Shown one piece after another: positions 1 to 10,674 of a stretch of 64,000 nucleotides of DNA (position 1 is its first letter; each line of letters begins with the position of its first letter). Position numbers and translations under genes: made by a program. The DNA is from Ephydatia muelleri (lineage: Eukaryota > Porifera > Demospongiae > Spongillida > Spongillidae). Location of the stretch: positions 2,967,731 through 3,031,730 of the forward strand of contig JABACO010000005.1 of the NCBI GenBank assembly GCA_013339895.1. The letters are read 5' to 3'. The notes under the pieces were generated by a model. The model searched no databases and was not told the DNA's origin. It worked only from the letters and a program-made list of their open reading frames with translations.

Positions 1-316
1 CCAGTGCCTCTCCACTCCACCACACTATCCCAGTGCCTCTCCACTCCACCACACTATCCCAGTGCCTCTCCACTCTACCACACTATCCCAGTGCCTCTCC
101 ACTCCACCACACTATCCCAGTGCCTCTCCACTCCACCACACTATCCCAGTGCCTCTCCACTCCACCACACTATCCCAGTGCCTCTCCACTCCACCACACT
201 ATCCCAGTGCCTCTCCACTCCACCACACTATCCCAGTGCCTCTCCACTCTACCACACTATCCCAGTGCCTCTCCACTCCACCACACTATCCCAGTGCCTC
301 TCCACTCCACCACACT
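1..316. repeat. 29-bp minisatellite, about 11 copies
   Basis: Tandem unit of 29 bp (begins CCAGTGCCTCTCCACTCCAC) repeated almost perfectly, with CTCTACC/CTCCACC as the main variant. It runs off the left edge of the window, so its full length is unknown. Because 29 is not a multiple of 3 and the unit has no stop on the plus strand, all three plus frames stay open and encode the same cyclic peptide. That is a property of the repeat, not evidence of a gene. Confidence 0.97.
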
Positions 317-2399
317 TTGCAGGCATACCATCATGTGCAGATGATGGAAAGTTTGAAGGTAGTCAAGGACATCAAAGGTTTGTATGAATACATATCAAGA
401 TAGAAGCATGAGAGGTAATATTGGTATGGAGAATGATAAGATTCGATTTTGGGATGCAGTTGTTGGCATGAAACTTATTTCTGCTAAGTGTCAGTATGGC
501 CTTTACATTTTATCCCTGAAAAACAAAGAAGCTTAGACCTCTGTATCTTCTTCTATCAGATAAATGGCAACCAGGAGACATGTCTCATGCAACTCAAATG
601 AATGTGGGTCAAGGTTTGGTTCCTCTTTAGTTTACTGGTGGTTTGTGGAACTTTTACCCATATTAATTTGAGTTAGGTGCGAGCGACAGGTTGCCAAGAA
701 GTCTTTGCCCCAAGAAGTAGCAGTATATGCTGGCCTTAAGGGGACAGCTGCAAAGGACAGAAAATCAACCAACATGTACATGTGTACATGTAGGTGCACA
801 ATATGTTTAACTTAATACCAATGACCACAAGCCCTGGCACAGCCAGTTCTCTCTCTAAGTCTTTGACCACAACCCCAAGAGCTGTAACATCATCAGTTAA
901 CTCCTGTACTCCCATAGGAAATAATATCAGTGTGATGGAGTGTAACTTAACACCTGGTGGTGGTGGTGTATGTGTTTATGTGTGTGGACTGTCGATGCTG
1001 TATAAAAGCTAATACAGTGCTAATGTGTAAAGGTGTGCATCCTCCATCTGGGTCCTCATCATGTGTTTATACTAGACAGTTTGCCCCAAAAGGGTCAGGT
1101 AGCAACCTGGTGACAGGGTGTGAGAATAAGGCCAGGTCTGGGACCAAGGTAGTGCTGGCTGCCCTTTGGGTGTGTGACCAAAGTGGTTGATGGGGGTAGA
1201 AGCCAGAAGGGTGCCACCTGCCATTGATGAAAGTGTACAAGGTACAATATCAATGCACATGTGGTGGTGGGAGGGTCAGCAAAATGTAGGCAGGCTATGA
1301 GACTGAATGGTTACTTTCCCAAGAACACGATTTATATATAGCAGTACTCCTGGAACCAGAGTCTGAGAAAGAGACAATCTAATTTGGGGATAGGTTGTTT
1401 AGAGGGAAGGGTTGCAGACAGAGAGGCAGGCTTGAACCGCTAACCCTAGACAAAGCCCCCTTTCAACACTCTATCTAAGAAAGGGGGGGGGGGGGGGGGG
1501 TAAGGGCACCACATTAAACCTTGTTTACTCCTTTTAAACAAAGGACTTGACATATTACCACTCACTGGGCAGAAAATAAACAACTAATGGTCACACTCCC
1601 AGAGAACAGTCTAACTTAAAACACTATACACCACAGCAAATGACCACAGTCATTTTTAGAAATCAGTTAACCCTATCAAGCACCACATTCCATGAGTATA
1701 TTTTACCATAAAGGTCAGTTAACCCTGTACACTCTAAGTAAATAACCACACCCCACTGGCCCAGGGCACATGAATGGAGATGCAGTATCTATCACATAAC
1801 ACCATACCAAGTCATTTATAAAAGCAACCTAAAACAGTCCTGTCGTATTTATACATGTACAGGTACATGACTTGTATCGCCCTCCTCCGCACCCGCCTGA
1901 TCCACTCTAATTTGTAAAATCACTTATAAATTTCTGGAAATCATATGTTTGTACCTTGGACCTGATTCTAATGCAAGGATAAGGTAGTTGCAGCAATGAT
2001 ACAAGTTCCCAGACTTATTTTCACCTTCAGATCGCTGCAGCCTTTGCTGATTTCTCTTGGTGGTTGGTGTGTCAGCTGCTCTGCAACTATGTGAAAAGCT
2101 GGGATCTGTCCACGGGAGGTAGGGAGAAGAGAGAGGAGGGCAGGGGAGGGAGAAAGGAGAAGAGGGAGGGATGGATGACTGTACACAACCATAGCAACTA
2201 ACCGTGTTCTCAAGCCCTCTCCATGCCCTCATGCTTCCTCTACCTGATAACTGGCCAAGTCCCTCCCATAGTGATCAGAGTTGTGTTCTTTCATTCATCC
2301 ATGTGCAGTGCACACACACATAAACATACACATAGACCTAGGCAAATGACAGCCCAAGACTGCTAACTGTACATTTGTGTTATACATGTATGTGCATAC
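317..2399. other. No gene recognised; short poly-G tract
   Basis: No family is recognisable on either strand. A plus-strand stretch at about 664-780 is open and looks protein-like (lysine-rich, preceded by TTAG), and a 36-bp AG/GT-flanked segment lies at about 320-355. Neither can be tied to a gene. A G18 homopolymer lies at 1,483-1,500. Confidence 0.5.
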
Positions 2400-2519
2400 C
2401 TTCCTTGCCGCTCCAGGTTGGGAAATGGTGACATCTGGGAGGAAGATGTAAGCCTTCTGAGGTGGTAGAGGGCTCACCCACCTGATGTTGCCGTAGGAGT
2501 CTCTCAACTTGTCTGACAT
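2400..2519 (-). CDS. Probable first coding exon of an unidentified gene
   Basis: From an ATG at 2,519 the minus strand reads 40 codons (begins MSDKLRDSYGNIRWVSPLPP) and meets a good donor, AAG|GTATGC. An in-frame stop lies just upstream, which favours this ATG as the true start. The amino-acid composition looks like a real protein, but I recognise no domain. A possible next exon near 2,040-2,090 is flanked by AG and GT but does not keep phase, so the gene cannot be followed downstream. It could be a chance open frame. Confidence 0.35.
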
Positions 2520-3613
2520 TTACACATATAAGACTGGGGAGGAGGATTAGGGATAGCTTGGGAATGCTGGGGATGAGACTAGATTAGCCTGATTAGGGAC
2601 ATGGGATAAGGGATAAGGGGAGGAACATTAAGGGACCCTGTAGGAGGCTATGAAAAGGGATTATACCGGTATACGGGAAGGGGGACTCACTTGTTGTTGA
2701 TTGCTAGCTGGACTGCATGATGTCACGTAGTGGTGACGACATCATAAGGGGAGTGGCAGTATTAGGCTAGCTTACGAATCTCTTTGCAGTGGGATGTCGT
2801 AGTCCTATTGGCCAATCTGACTTTCAGCTTCGTACATGTAGTCTAGTACTGGCTCTAAATAATGCACACCACCTGTCAACCACCCTGCGCTGATCTACCC
2901 TTCGCTAACTTTTAGGCGTCTTCCGTGCGCATTTTTCATCGGTAGAGGATTTCCCTATTCCATGATCCAAAGCTAATCGCGTTACAAGTATTGTTCGGTA
3001 ATACTTCCTGCGTTGCGAATTTATACATAATATCATGTACAGAATGTGCCATTATTCTGTTCACGGTCGTCATATCATTCTGGACCACATTTTCATTTGC
3101 TATCATACCTGGCTCAGACTGATAATTGTGTCTTATAGAATGGTGGCTACTTCATATCTTGTACAGCTGTGTAATAATAGTAGTGTGGGAACGAGCAATG
3201 TGCAATTATTGATTTTGGATGCATATAATTATATTTTTATGATAAAATTAACAAGTATGCATTTACACACGTACACATAATCTACATAAAACCCAGCAAA
3301 TAAAGTTATTAACATTCATTTATCAACCCTCACCCGTAAATAAACCTTAGCCGGCCTACATGTACCCCCTCTCTAGTTTTCTACGTCTGTTCTTTGAGCG
3401 AGCCTTAGGTCTAGCCTCATCCGACAGTTGTGGTTTTTGAAAACTATCCACTGTGTCTTCAGAAGCAGCCTCCAGGTGATCAGCCTCTTGCATGGCCCTA
3501 ATCTGAGCGGGGGATCCCTCTCTATTCATGGCCACTCCCGAGTTGCACCCTTCAGCTTTGTCACCTTTGTGCTCATCCCATATAAACAAAGCATCCAAAT
3601 TTAATAAATGGCG
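2520..3613. other. Mostly non-coding; one unexplained 80-codon minus-strand frame
   Basis: Probable upstream region of the exon ending at 2,519, otherwise AT-rich non-coding DNA. A minus-strand frame at 3,356-3,598 gives an 80-residue hydrophilic peptide ending in a basic KNRRRKLERGYM tail. It lies directly downstream of the Tc1-like transposase stop. It may be part of a mobile element or chance; no family is recognised. Confidence 0.35.
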
Positions 3614-4355
3614 TTAAAATGCTACATGTACAGCTGCACAACCTTTCAGTTCTATGACTTTGGGTATTACTTTCTTTATGTGCCCTATATGTTTACAACA
3701 CTTCTCCTTGTCAACAATTCTCCAGAATGCTGCGGCAATTCCATTGATGAGCTCCTGCTTGCGGGTCTTTGGCTTAACAACTCTGCGTTGGTATTCTTTC
3801 AGCTCATGCCAGAGATTTTCTATAGGATTGATATCCGGAGATTCTGCTGGTGTTCTCCACCAATTGATCCCATTTGCATTCATCCATGCTGCAGCATACC
3901 TAGATGTATATGTTTCGGGTCATTATTCATCATCAACCTGTGACCGCCCGGATACAGTGCAGTACTTTGGTTGGATGTTTAGCCCTGCATGCATGCAATA
4001 TACGAAATCAGGTTAATGCACGTGACATTCACGCATACATGTACATCCACATGTATTATAACATTACCTTGGCTTAGGTCAATCTTAATACGGCAGCTAA
4101 ATCTCCTGTGACATTCGAGCTGCACCGAGCATTCATCTGTCGGGCCATATTACATTGTCAAAAGTGTCGTTTACGTTCTGCGATCATTTGTTGCTCGACA
4201 ATGGCTATGACTTGTGGTGTAACTTTGTCGGTCCACCTGAGCCATGCTTGCGACTGATGGTCTGAGTGTTCCTAAATCTCACAAGGAATTCGTTCACACA
4301 CTTTCGTGTGCCCAGTAGGTTTCCTTCACGAAGTAGCTTCGCTATAGTTGGCGCT
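3614..4355 (-). pseudogene. Decayed Tc1/mariner transposase
   Basis: Read on the minus strand, pieces of a Tc1-like transposase appear in order. About 4,205-4,352 gives a helix-turn-helix segment (TIAKLLREGN, then SRKHGSGGPTK). About 4,130-4,205 gives VTPQVIAIVEQQM in a different frame. About 3,930-3,965 gives the second catalytic aspartate motif NNDPKH. Positions 3,614-3,883 give the C-terminus with SPDINPIENLWHELK and the end ...IPKVIELKG followed by TAA. The frame changes at least twice, and the segment that should hold the first catalytic aspartate is missing or unrecognisable, so the copy is dead. I could not identify terminal inverted repeats with confidence. In a live element the enzyme would cut and paste at TA dinucleotides using a DDE/D triad. 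Confidence 0.85.
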
Positions 4356-5229
4356 CGTTATCCAGCCGCAAAGTGATGAAGAATGCGCTGCTTTTTATAG
4401 TTCGAGTATACCATTTAATGCCCTAGCTTGAGTGCTATAGTCGATCGACGTACCCAGCATCACTTCTAATTTATAGTTTTACAAACAACGCTAACAAACG
4501 CGTTCCGTGCAAACCTGATGCAGCCGTGGTTCGATTACAATCCAATTAAAAAAATCATCAGCCGGCTAACATAGCATATTGATTGCGGTTTGATGTGAAG
4601 TCGTTGTACAGAGGACCACCACATTCTCAGCCATGTCAGTTAGTGGTCAATGTTAATCAGTACAGGGCTTCATAATGGGAGGTAATTGCATTGACACAGT
4701 AGCGAGCTAATGTATCCGTGACCTTTCTTGCCACTGCATGTAGCCATTGTTTAGGACCCACATACCACCTACTGTACAAGTTTGCACTAAATAGATGGCT
4801 ACATAGACATGGAGGTGTGTGACTTTCAGGTATTTGAATTGTCTCCATCACTCACATACCACAGATGTATCGTGTTGTGCTTGCAATTGCATGCAAAACG
4901 AGGCTACCCTCCTATGCTGTGTGCACAATTAATGACATGTGCACACAAATGACTTAGTATGTGCGTGCATAAATACTGCACAAATGCACTCATACATTTG
5001 GGAATTAAACTGCCTAAACCTTTTTTTAAAATTTCATTTCTCATAGCCCACTTTGATTACATGTTCATCAAGTAAAGAACACACCGTACCATGTATATAC
5101 TGCTTGTACAGAGGGCAGAATATATTATGATGCATGGTGTCTGTTATTAGCATTGGCACAACCAATAACATGAAAACCATGCAATAAGCCGAACACTGAA
5201 TACATTTCCTGAGGTTTTAGAGTAGGTAC
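4356..5229. other. No gene seen
   Basis: AT-rich sequence without a convincing open frame or splice-consistent exon. A minus-strand frame of 64 codons at 4,657-4,851 shows no recognisable domain. Confidence 0.5.
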
Positions 5230-5650
5230 CAATTATGGTTCCATTAAAGATCACCTATAAGCCATCTAAGTGCATGCGATGTCCACCGTATGCAGTACAT
5301 TTTGTTTGTGGATTCATTTAGTGTTGTCATTTAATGGTCCGGTTGTTCTTCTTGAAACTATGACCAGTACATAAAAGAAATGTTACGCATCTGGAAGGAA
5401 TGTGCTTCAATTACACATTATGCACTAAAGGTAACAACACAAAATAGAAATAAACAAACACATTGCAATAGCATGTTAACACTGATCACAACAGTATATT
5501 GTAAAGTGTGTGGAACATCAAAGTGTGGCATATGATGTGTCATCCTCTTTGGGTGGTTGTACCGGGACACTAGTCAATGGTTCTCTTCCATTTACTGCTC
5601 CCTCTAGGGAAGGTCTACTGGCGTAAGCCATATATGTTGGCCTGCATGAC
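5230..5650. repeat. Segmental duplicate paired with 13,650-14,050
   Basis: The block containing the tail exon at 5,518-5,641 recurs in diverged form at 13,650-14,050. Shared landmarks include GGTTCCATTAAAGATCAC, TCTAAGTGC, the GCATGTTAACACTGATCACA-type stretch and CTGCTCCCTCT. Divergence is substantial, with many indels. Confidence 0.7.
5518..5641 (-). CDS. Last coding exon of a putative receptor: cytoplasmic tail with a tyrosine motif
   Basis: After the acceptor TCATGCAG the minus strand reads about 40 in-frame codons starting PTYMAYASRPSLEG and ending DDTSYATL before TGA at 5,518-5,520. The end is T-x-Y-x-x-L, the pattern of an ITSM/ITIM-like phosphotyrosine motif; a second tyrosine pair lies near the exon start. 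Degenerate relatives of this exon sit at 7,978-8,107, 13,313-13,372 and about 13,925-14,045, so it belongs to a small local family. The neighbouring copy is preceded by an FN3-type ectodomain fragment, which suggests a receptor. I find no transmembrane exon next to this one. Exon identity is well supported by the repeats; the signalling role is inference. Confidence 0.5.
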
Positions 5651-7533
5651 GAAAAATTACGGTTAGAAATTCAGTGACTTTGTAACTCCGTTACAGTGTC
5701 CAATTTTCAATGAATAAGAATCATTTTGTTTAGTACATAGCAAACTCTCTAAGTGTGTTATTATTCTATGCATTACTCAGAAAATGTATAATTTAAAAAC
5801 TTGAAAAATGAAGCACAAGTGAATACTCATCCTTAAATACAACTGTCATATATTATTCGTTATGATAATCTCAAGTGCATCAGCATCTGAAAACTTGACT
5901 CAGTAGTGTTAAATTAAATAATGGAAACTGTATTCCAAATACTCACAACTAGATATTAGTCACAATTTCTTAATACAGTGTGTGCTGAAGGAACTAGGTC
6001 ATGATCACTGTCTTAATTAACAGATATATAATTGGCTTCATTTTTCTCATTCATTATTGCACACAAAGGAATGTTACATCTGTTACTTGTGTTTTAGCTT
6101 CACTGTAACAGTTATATGATTTACATGAATTAGTGGCACATCGTTAATGTATATCCTCCCATTTGTAGTGTGCTGAGGCATTCTATTATGTCTGTACATT
6201 GTACATGCATGTATATGTGTAGGTACTCACTACATTCACAAATTAGACCTCTCGTGTAATTTGTGCAGTGATATTGAGACAGAAAAAAGAAGTTGTTTTA
6301 GAGCTTTAGTCCAAAATCAAATGTTCCATTGCAAATGTTGCTGGTACAGTAACAACTGTTATTTTAACAAATGCTGCTTTCTATATGAGATTTATATTTG
6401 AAATTCTTCTATTGATGCCAGTCAGCTTTGAATTATGACTTTCATAGCACAACGATACAATTGAATTGGGGTTGATCCTGTCTAATGCCAACACTTTCAT
6501 TCAACAAATGTAAGAATGCTATATATTCACTGTAGGAGGGGGTCACATGGTAAGAATGATTTGTGGTAGAGTAAAACGAAAGTTGTTAATTGTGCACTTG
6601 AACTGTGCCTTGCTCTCCTGCATTGCTTCATTATCAGATTCCAGTCTTATTGCCTGACATGGGATTTGAAAATAACACCGTTGTTTCTTTGCTGTGGTTA
6701 TCAGCTGTGGAGGAGAGAAGGCAAATTCATAAAAACAATCTTTTCTTGCTTGTGAATATGTTGCTTTTCTGATAATGCAACACTTCCCCATTGGCTGCAC
6801 AAAATATAACAGTGTTTCAAGACCAGAGGATAAATGTGCAAATGTTGAAATAACATATCTTGCCACCAGCTGTAATGATACTAGTGTCAAGTAAACCTGG
6901 TATGTGCTACAGGCATGCATGTATTTATATGCAAATTCATATGCACATGCATGTGTGAAGACCTCAATGCCTGTACCCCAAAATAGATCTATGTGTAGTT
7001 CATAATTAGTACACAAGAGGGAAAGTGGTTCTAAACAAATTTAATGTATCTTGATTTTGAACGCCCCATCGGGTTTTTGCACCAGTACAGTAAATTCGTA
7101 TCTATTTAAGGCCCAAAAACATGAAAAAATAGACTGAATACAGGACAGAGAGCTTACAGAGGACAAAATGTTTTGAAGCAAGTTAAGAACAAAGACCACT
7201 TTTTACCAAACATTGTCTCATTGAACTAATTTCAGCAGTGAATATTGGACCAATTGTCATGTGGGAAAATACAAAAGATCAATGCCATTATGGTATTGCA
7301 AATACATGTATAACAAGCAAGAACACATTTATAAGAACAAAGTCAGCACTTAAGACCCATGTTCTCTTTGTATACGAAATTACAAGAGCATACACAATAT
7401 ATATATTGAACCTCAGATTAATGTGCCAAAGGCATGGAACGGTTTAATGTCTTCCTCGGCCAGGGTGACTCACACAGCATTACTAGTTTCTATGAGTCAA
7501 GTCCGGCACAGTTGTCTTACTAGATCATTGAAA
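5651..7533. other. No gene recognised
   Basis: AT-rich. The longest frame is minus-strand 6,543-7,016 (157 codons), containing a moderately hydrophobic stretch, but it has no recognisable domain and begins in low-complexity DNA. It could contain an exon of the receptor-like gene whose tail is at 5,518-5,641; the sequence does not prove it. Confidence 0.4.
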
Positions 7534-8395
7534 CACATTTCTGAGGCTGACGTACCATCGATGGCTTCATAAACACAGCTACGCAGCAGCAGTCTGAGGA
7601 AGATACTTAGGGTATAGGGTTTCAGCGCGCGAACTAAGTCAACTCTTCACCCGCATTCCGATCCAAAGTCGAAAAACACGTGTCTCGTATCTGGTGAAAT
7701 CAATCTTCTGGCCAGTAACGAGGGCACCATATTGCACACTTCGCACGCTTTATAATTTTTCCTTATTGATCACTATGATGAGCATGGCTTCACGAAGAAC
7801 AATATTGGAGATGCTAAACACCCATGTACTGCATTAACATGTACATGTTTCATAAATGGAATATTACACATATGTATGCATGGGTACTTTATGCACTATA
7901 AGATAAATGCACCCAAATGAATTGCAACAGCATGTTAAAACACTGATCACAACGGTATATCACACAGTGTGTGGACATCAAAGTTTGGCACCTGAAGGGT
8001 CATCCCTCCTTTGGTGGGTTCTCATACTGAGAGCTTCTCGGAGTGTCATACTACTTCCTCTTAGGATGTGATAGGGGTCTGCTGGTATATGAACCGTACA
8101 TGGTGGCCTGTGTGGTGATTTAGTAAAGTTCATGACTCATTGGTGGACATAGCTGCTTAGAAAAAGCACATGTTTGAATCAATAGCAGTTGAAACGTTGC
8201 ATACTTCAGTGAGAGCATGACTCACAAGATGCAAGAAAATCCTAGCACTGCATGACTTGTTTAAAACACACTTACAAGACCTTGTACTCAACTATGACAA
8301 TGACATCATCAAACCTATGATCTGACTATATAATGACAGGATGATACGACATATGTACCGTGGCTCAGGGGTGTGTCCATTTTTGTGCTAGAGGT
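7534..8395. repeat. Segmental duplicate paired with 12,864-13,490
   Basis: Near-identical to 12,864-13,490 over most of its length, for example the shared GGCTTCATAAACACAGCTAC, AGGGTATAGGGTTTCAGCGC and TGAGCATGGCTTCAC. The other copy lacks about 240 bp corresponding to 8,045-8,283; the junction there has a GT microhomology. This copy carries a degenerate receptor tail exon. Confidence 0.92.
7978..8107 (-). pseudogene. Degenerate receptor cytoplasmic-tail exon
   Basis: This is the counterpart of the exon at 5,518-5,641. It has an acceptor (CACCACACAG), similar length and a TGA at 7,978-7,980. In the expected phase it stays open but reads as unrelated sequence ending DDPSGAKL, where the intact copy ends DDTSYATL. 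The conserved GSYTSRP-like start appears only in another frame because of a 2-bp insertion. The tyrosine motif is therefore lost. No transmembrane segment lies between this exon and the FN3 fragment upstream (8,422-9,212). Confidence 0.6.
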
Positions 8396-8421
8396 GGATC
8401 ACAATAAAGCACATGACATAC

Positions 8422-9212
8422 TCCAGATTGTTGCATTCACTACATTGGATCCTGCACAGTTGCTGGCAATAACTTTGACCATGTACAAAACATCACTCCT
8501 CAGCTCAGTAAATGCATGATAATAGGTTATTGTTCCCATGGCAATAACACTGACTGCACCAACCACAGTCAGCCCTGACCACACACTGACATTGTAGCTG
8601 AAGGGTCACCTCCCATGGAAGAGGGACTCCAGTGTACACTACAGCTTTTCTCAAGTGATATGACTGGTGCTTGAGCTGCATTAACAATGAAGTTATAAAA
8701 TAATTAATTTACTATGATTGAATTGCTTGCATAAATTGTATTTGCATTGTATGGGAGATCCTCATGCAGTAGGACAGACAATATAGAGCTTAAGACAACC
8801 TTTGGATTGCTTACAGGTACCCACAATGAGGGCTTACTTGCAGGCATAAGTCGAATGTTGGCACTTCCCACAAGCTCAAAAGCACTATAGTTAAGCATTG
8901 TAGCATTTGACTTCACTGCCATTGTTGAACTTCTACATGCAAATCCTATTTGACCTCTGAACCCTCCACAAGTGTCTGGCATGGTATTAGCACAGTTTGT
9001 TAGCCCATCTTGATAAAATGTTATCGTATCCTGTGGTAGGCCTGAAGAGGGTCTACTGCCACATGTTCCATTTGGTAGTTTCCAGATAGTGTATCCCAGA
9101 AGTGTGGCAATTGAAGGAAGTGTACAGGTTGGATTGATGGAAGTGTTGGGACACAGCAATGGAGGACAGAGAGTAACATCAGAGAGATGACATGGTAGTG
9201 GAGACCCGAATA
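8422..9212 (-). pseudogene. FN3-containing receptor ectodomain fragment, frame broken
   Basis: Exon A (8,713-9,212, acceptor AATATCAG, donor ATA|GTAAAT) reads a cysteine-rich extracellular module with CPPLLCPN, IWKLPNGTCG, TCGGFRGQIGFAC and several N-glycosylation sequons. A 37-bp intron (8,676-8,712) follows. Exon B (8,422-8,675, donor A|GTATGT) has fibronectin type III character: SCSVHWSPSSMGGDPS at its start and YMVKVIASNCAGSN near its end. The two FN3 halves lie in different frames, and the exon A to exon B junction is also out of phase, so at least one indel breaks the gene. FN3 modules of this type sit in extracellular parts of receptors. No transmembrane exon is visible before the tail exon at 7,978-8,107, consistent with a pseudogene. 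Confidence 0.55.
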
Positions 9213-10674
9213 CTGATATTCATGTACACATAGAGGTTTAGCATGAATAAATATATTTGTTCCTTGAGGCTATTCCCCTCCCATCCAACTTACCAATATT
9301 GGTAAATGAAAGCCATAGGGTACATTCTGTTATCTTCATACAAAAAAAAAGCCCAAATGGGTTAACCTCAGTACGACAAATGGTATGTGGTTTATATGAA
9401 AGAGAGAACGTTATCTGTTAGTACCACTTACACTGTAAGTAAATTGTCCCGTATACCAAACTTGACCCATTGAAAGTACACGATATAAAGTGATTAAATA
9501 TAAGTTTGGTTATCCACTGGCACTGCATGCTAATAATAGTCGCAGACACACGATAGAAAAGGACTTGCAATGACAATTATTTTCGTAAGGCAATATGTGG
9601 AAACTAAATAATCTGTCACCCCCTGGTGCCTACAGTACGCATGCACTAGAAATTGAAGTCCACAAGCTCGCCAGCCGCATCTTCAGAAGCAAGAAAACAA
9701 TTATAAACATGATTAAAAACTCACCAGTCTTTTTGCCTTTTTCATACGCAGTCTGAGAAGTTACAATACGATCTCAGAATTGGTCAGTATTATAGAATGC
9801 GGTGACCTTGTAGGTCATAGTATTCACCCTCTAATAAATCAGGTACTGAAATAGAATGTACAGCTTCAAACGGTCTCAGCTTGAGCGAATCCAGATAACC
9901 TTGATGGGACAACATTTTTATTGTAACAGTTAAATTAATCTAAAGGTTAAAACACGGCTGTCACTTTTGGTGCATGCATACGGCTATAATGAAATAACAG
10001 AACAATAAGCCAAACCACAGATAGTATAAGGCCAAACCAAAAACTACGCATGTCGCACAATTGAATAACTCCATACCAGCTCACGACGCCGGTAAAAAAA
10101 TAAAATGCACAACATTACCTTTTGATACTTTTCGAATGTCAGCTCTCGTTTCATTGAAACCATTCAATCATCTCCCTGTACCCTCTGCTGCATTAGCAGT
10201 AGTAGTGATTTTATCGACGTCAGTCGTTCTACTGATAACACTGCATTTGTTCACTCGTCGTCATTGCAGATTATCACTTGTAATGGGTTACTATCCAACT
10301 AGATACGTTTTATAGAATTACACACTTGATACTATCAATTTGAATTTAAATAGGTTGTAACCAAGATGTGCCTCTGGATTTACTATCCTCATCCTCCTCA
10401 AACTTTTAAATTTATGAGTCAAAAAGTCAATTCTAAACCAGGACATTTTTCAAATAAGTTGCAGTACCTAAATTTAGCCAGTGGCAGTGCTGAGGCTGTA
10501 TTATTATTATTGCTATCCAGCATTGCTTAAGTCTTGTTATCTCTCACTTACTATTCATACTTTGCATCCATTTTAATTACACTTCATTCACTTTGACTCC
10601 TGAGATGCTAGTGCATGTTGCAGCATTGCATAACATTGATACCATAACACATTTCTCTAAGGTCTACATTTCTA
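9213..10674. other. Non-coding or unresolved; one small frame with a membrane-like helix
   Basis: The only frame of note is plus-strand 10,061-10,315 (84 codons). It contains a strongly hydrophobic run, AALAVVVILSTSVVLLITL, followed by HLFTRRHCR, the layout of a single membrane helix with a basic inner flank. It is preceded by no clear acceptor and has no recognised family. It may be a receptor transmembrane exon on the opposite strand to its neighbours, a small protein, or chance. Confidence 0.3.

Noticed and set aside
4..403. Three overlapping frames encoding the same Ser/Pro/His repeat
   Set aside because: Consequence of a 29-bp unit without stops; no start context or unique sequence supports a gene.
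8399..9159. An intact FN3 receptor gene with ITSM tail at 7,978
   Set aside because: FN3 halves are in different frames, no membrane exon is present between ectodomain and tail, and the tail has lost its tyrosine motif.
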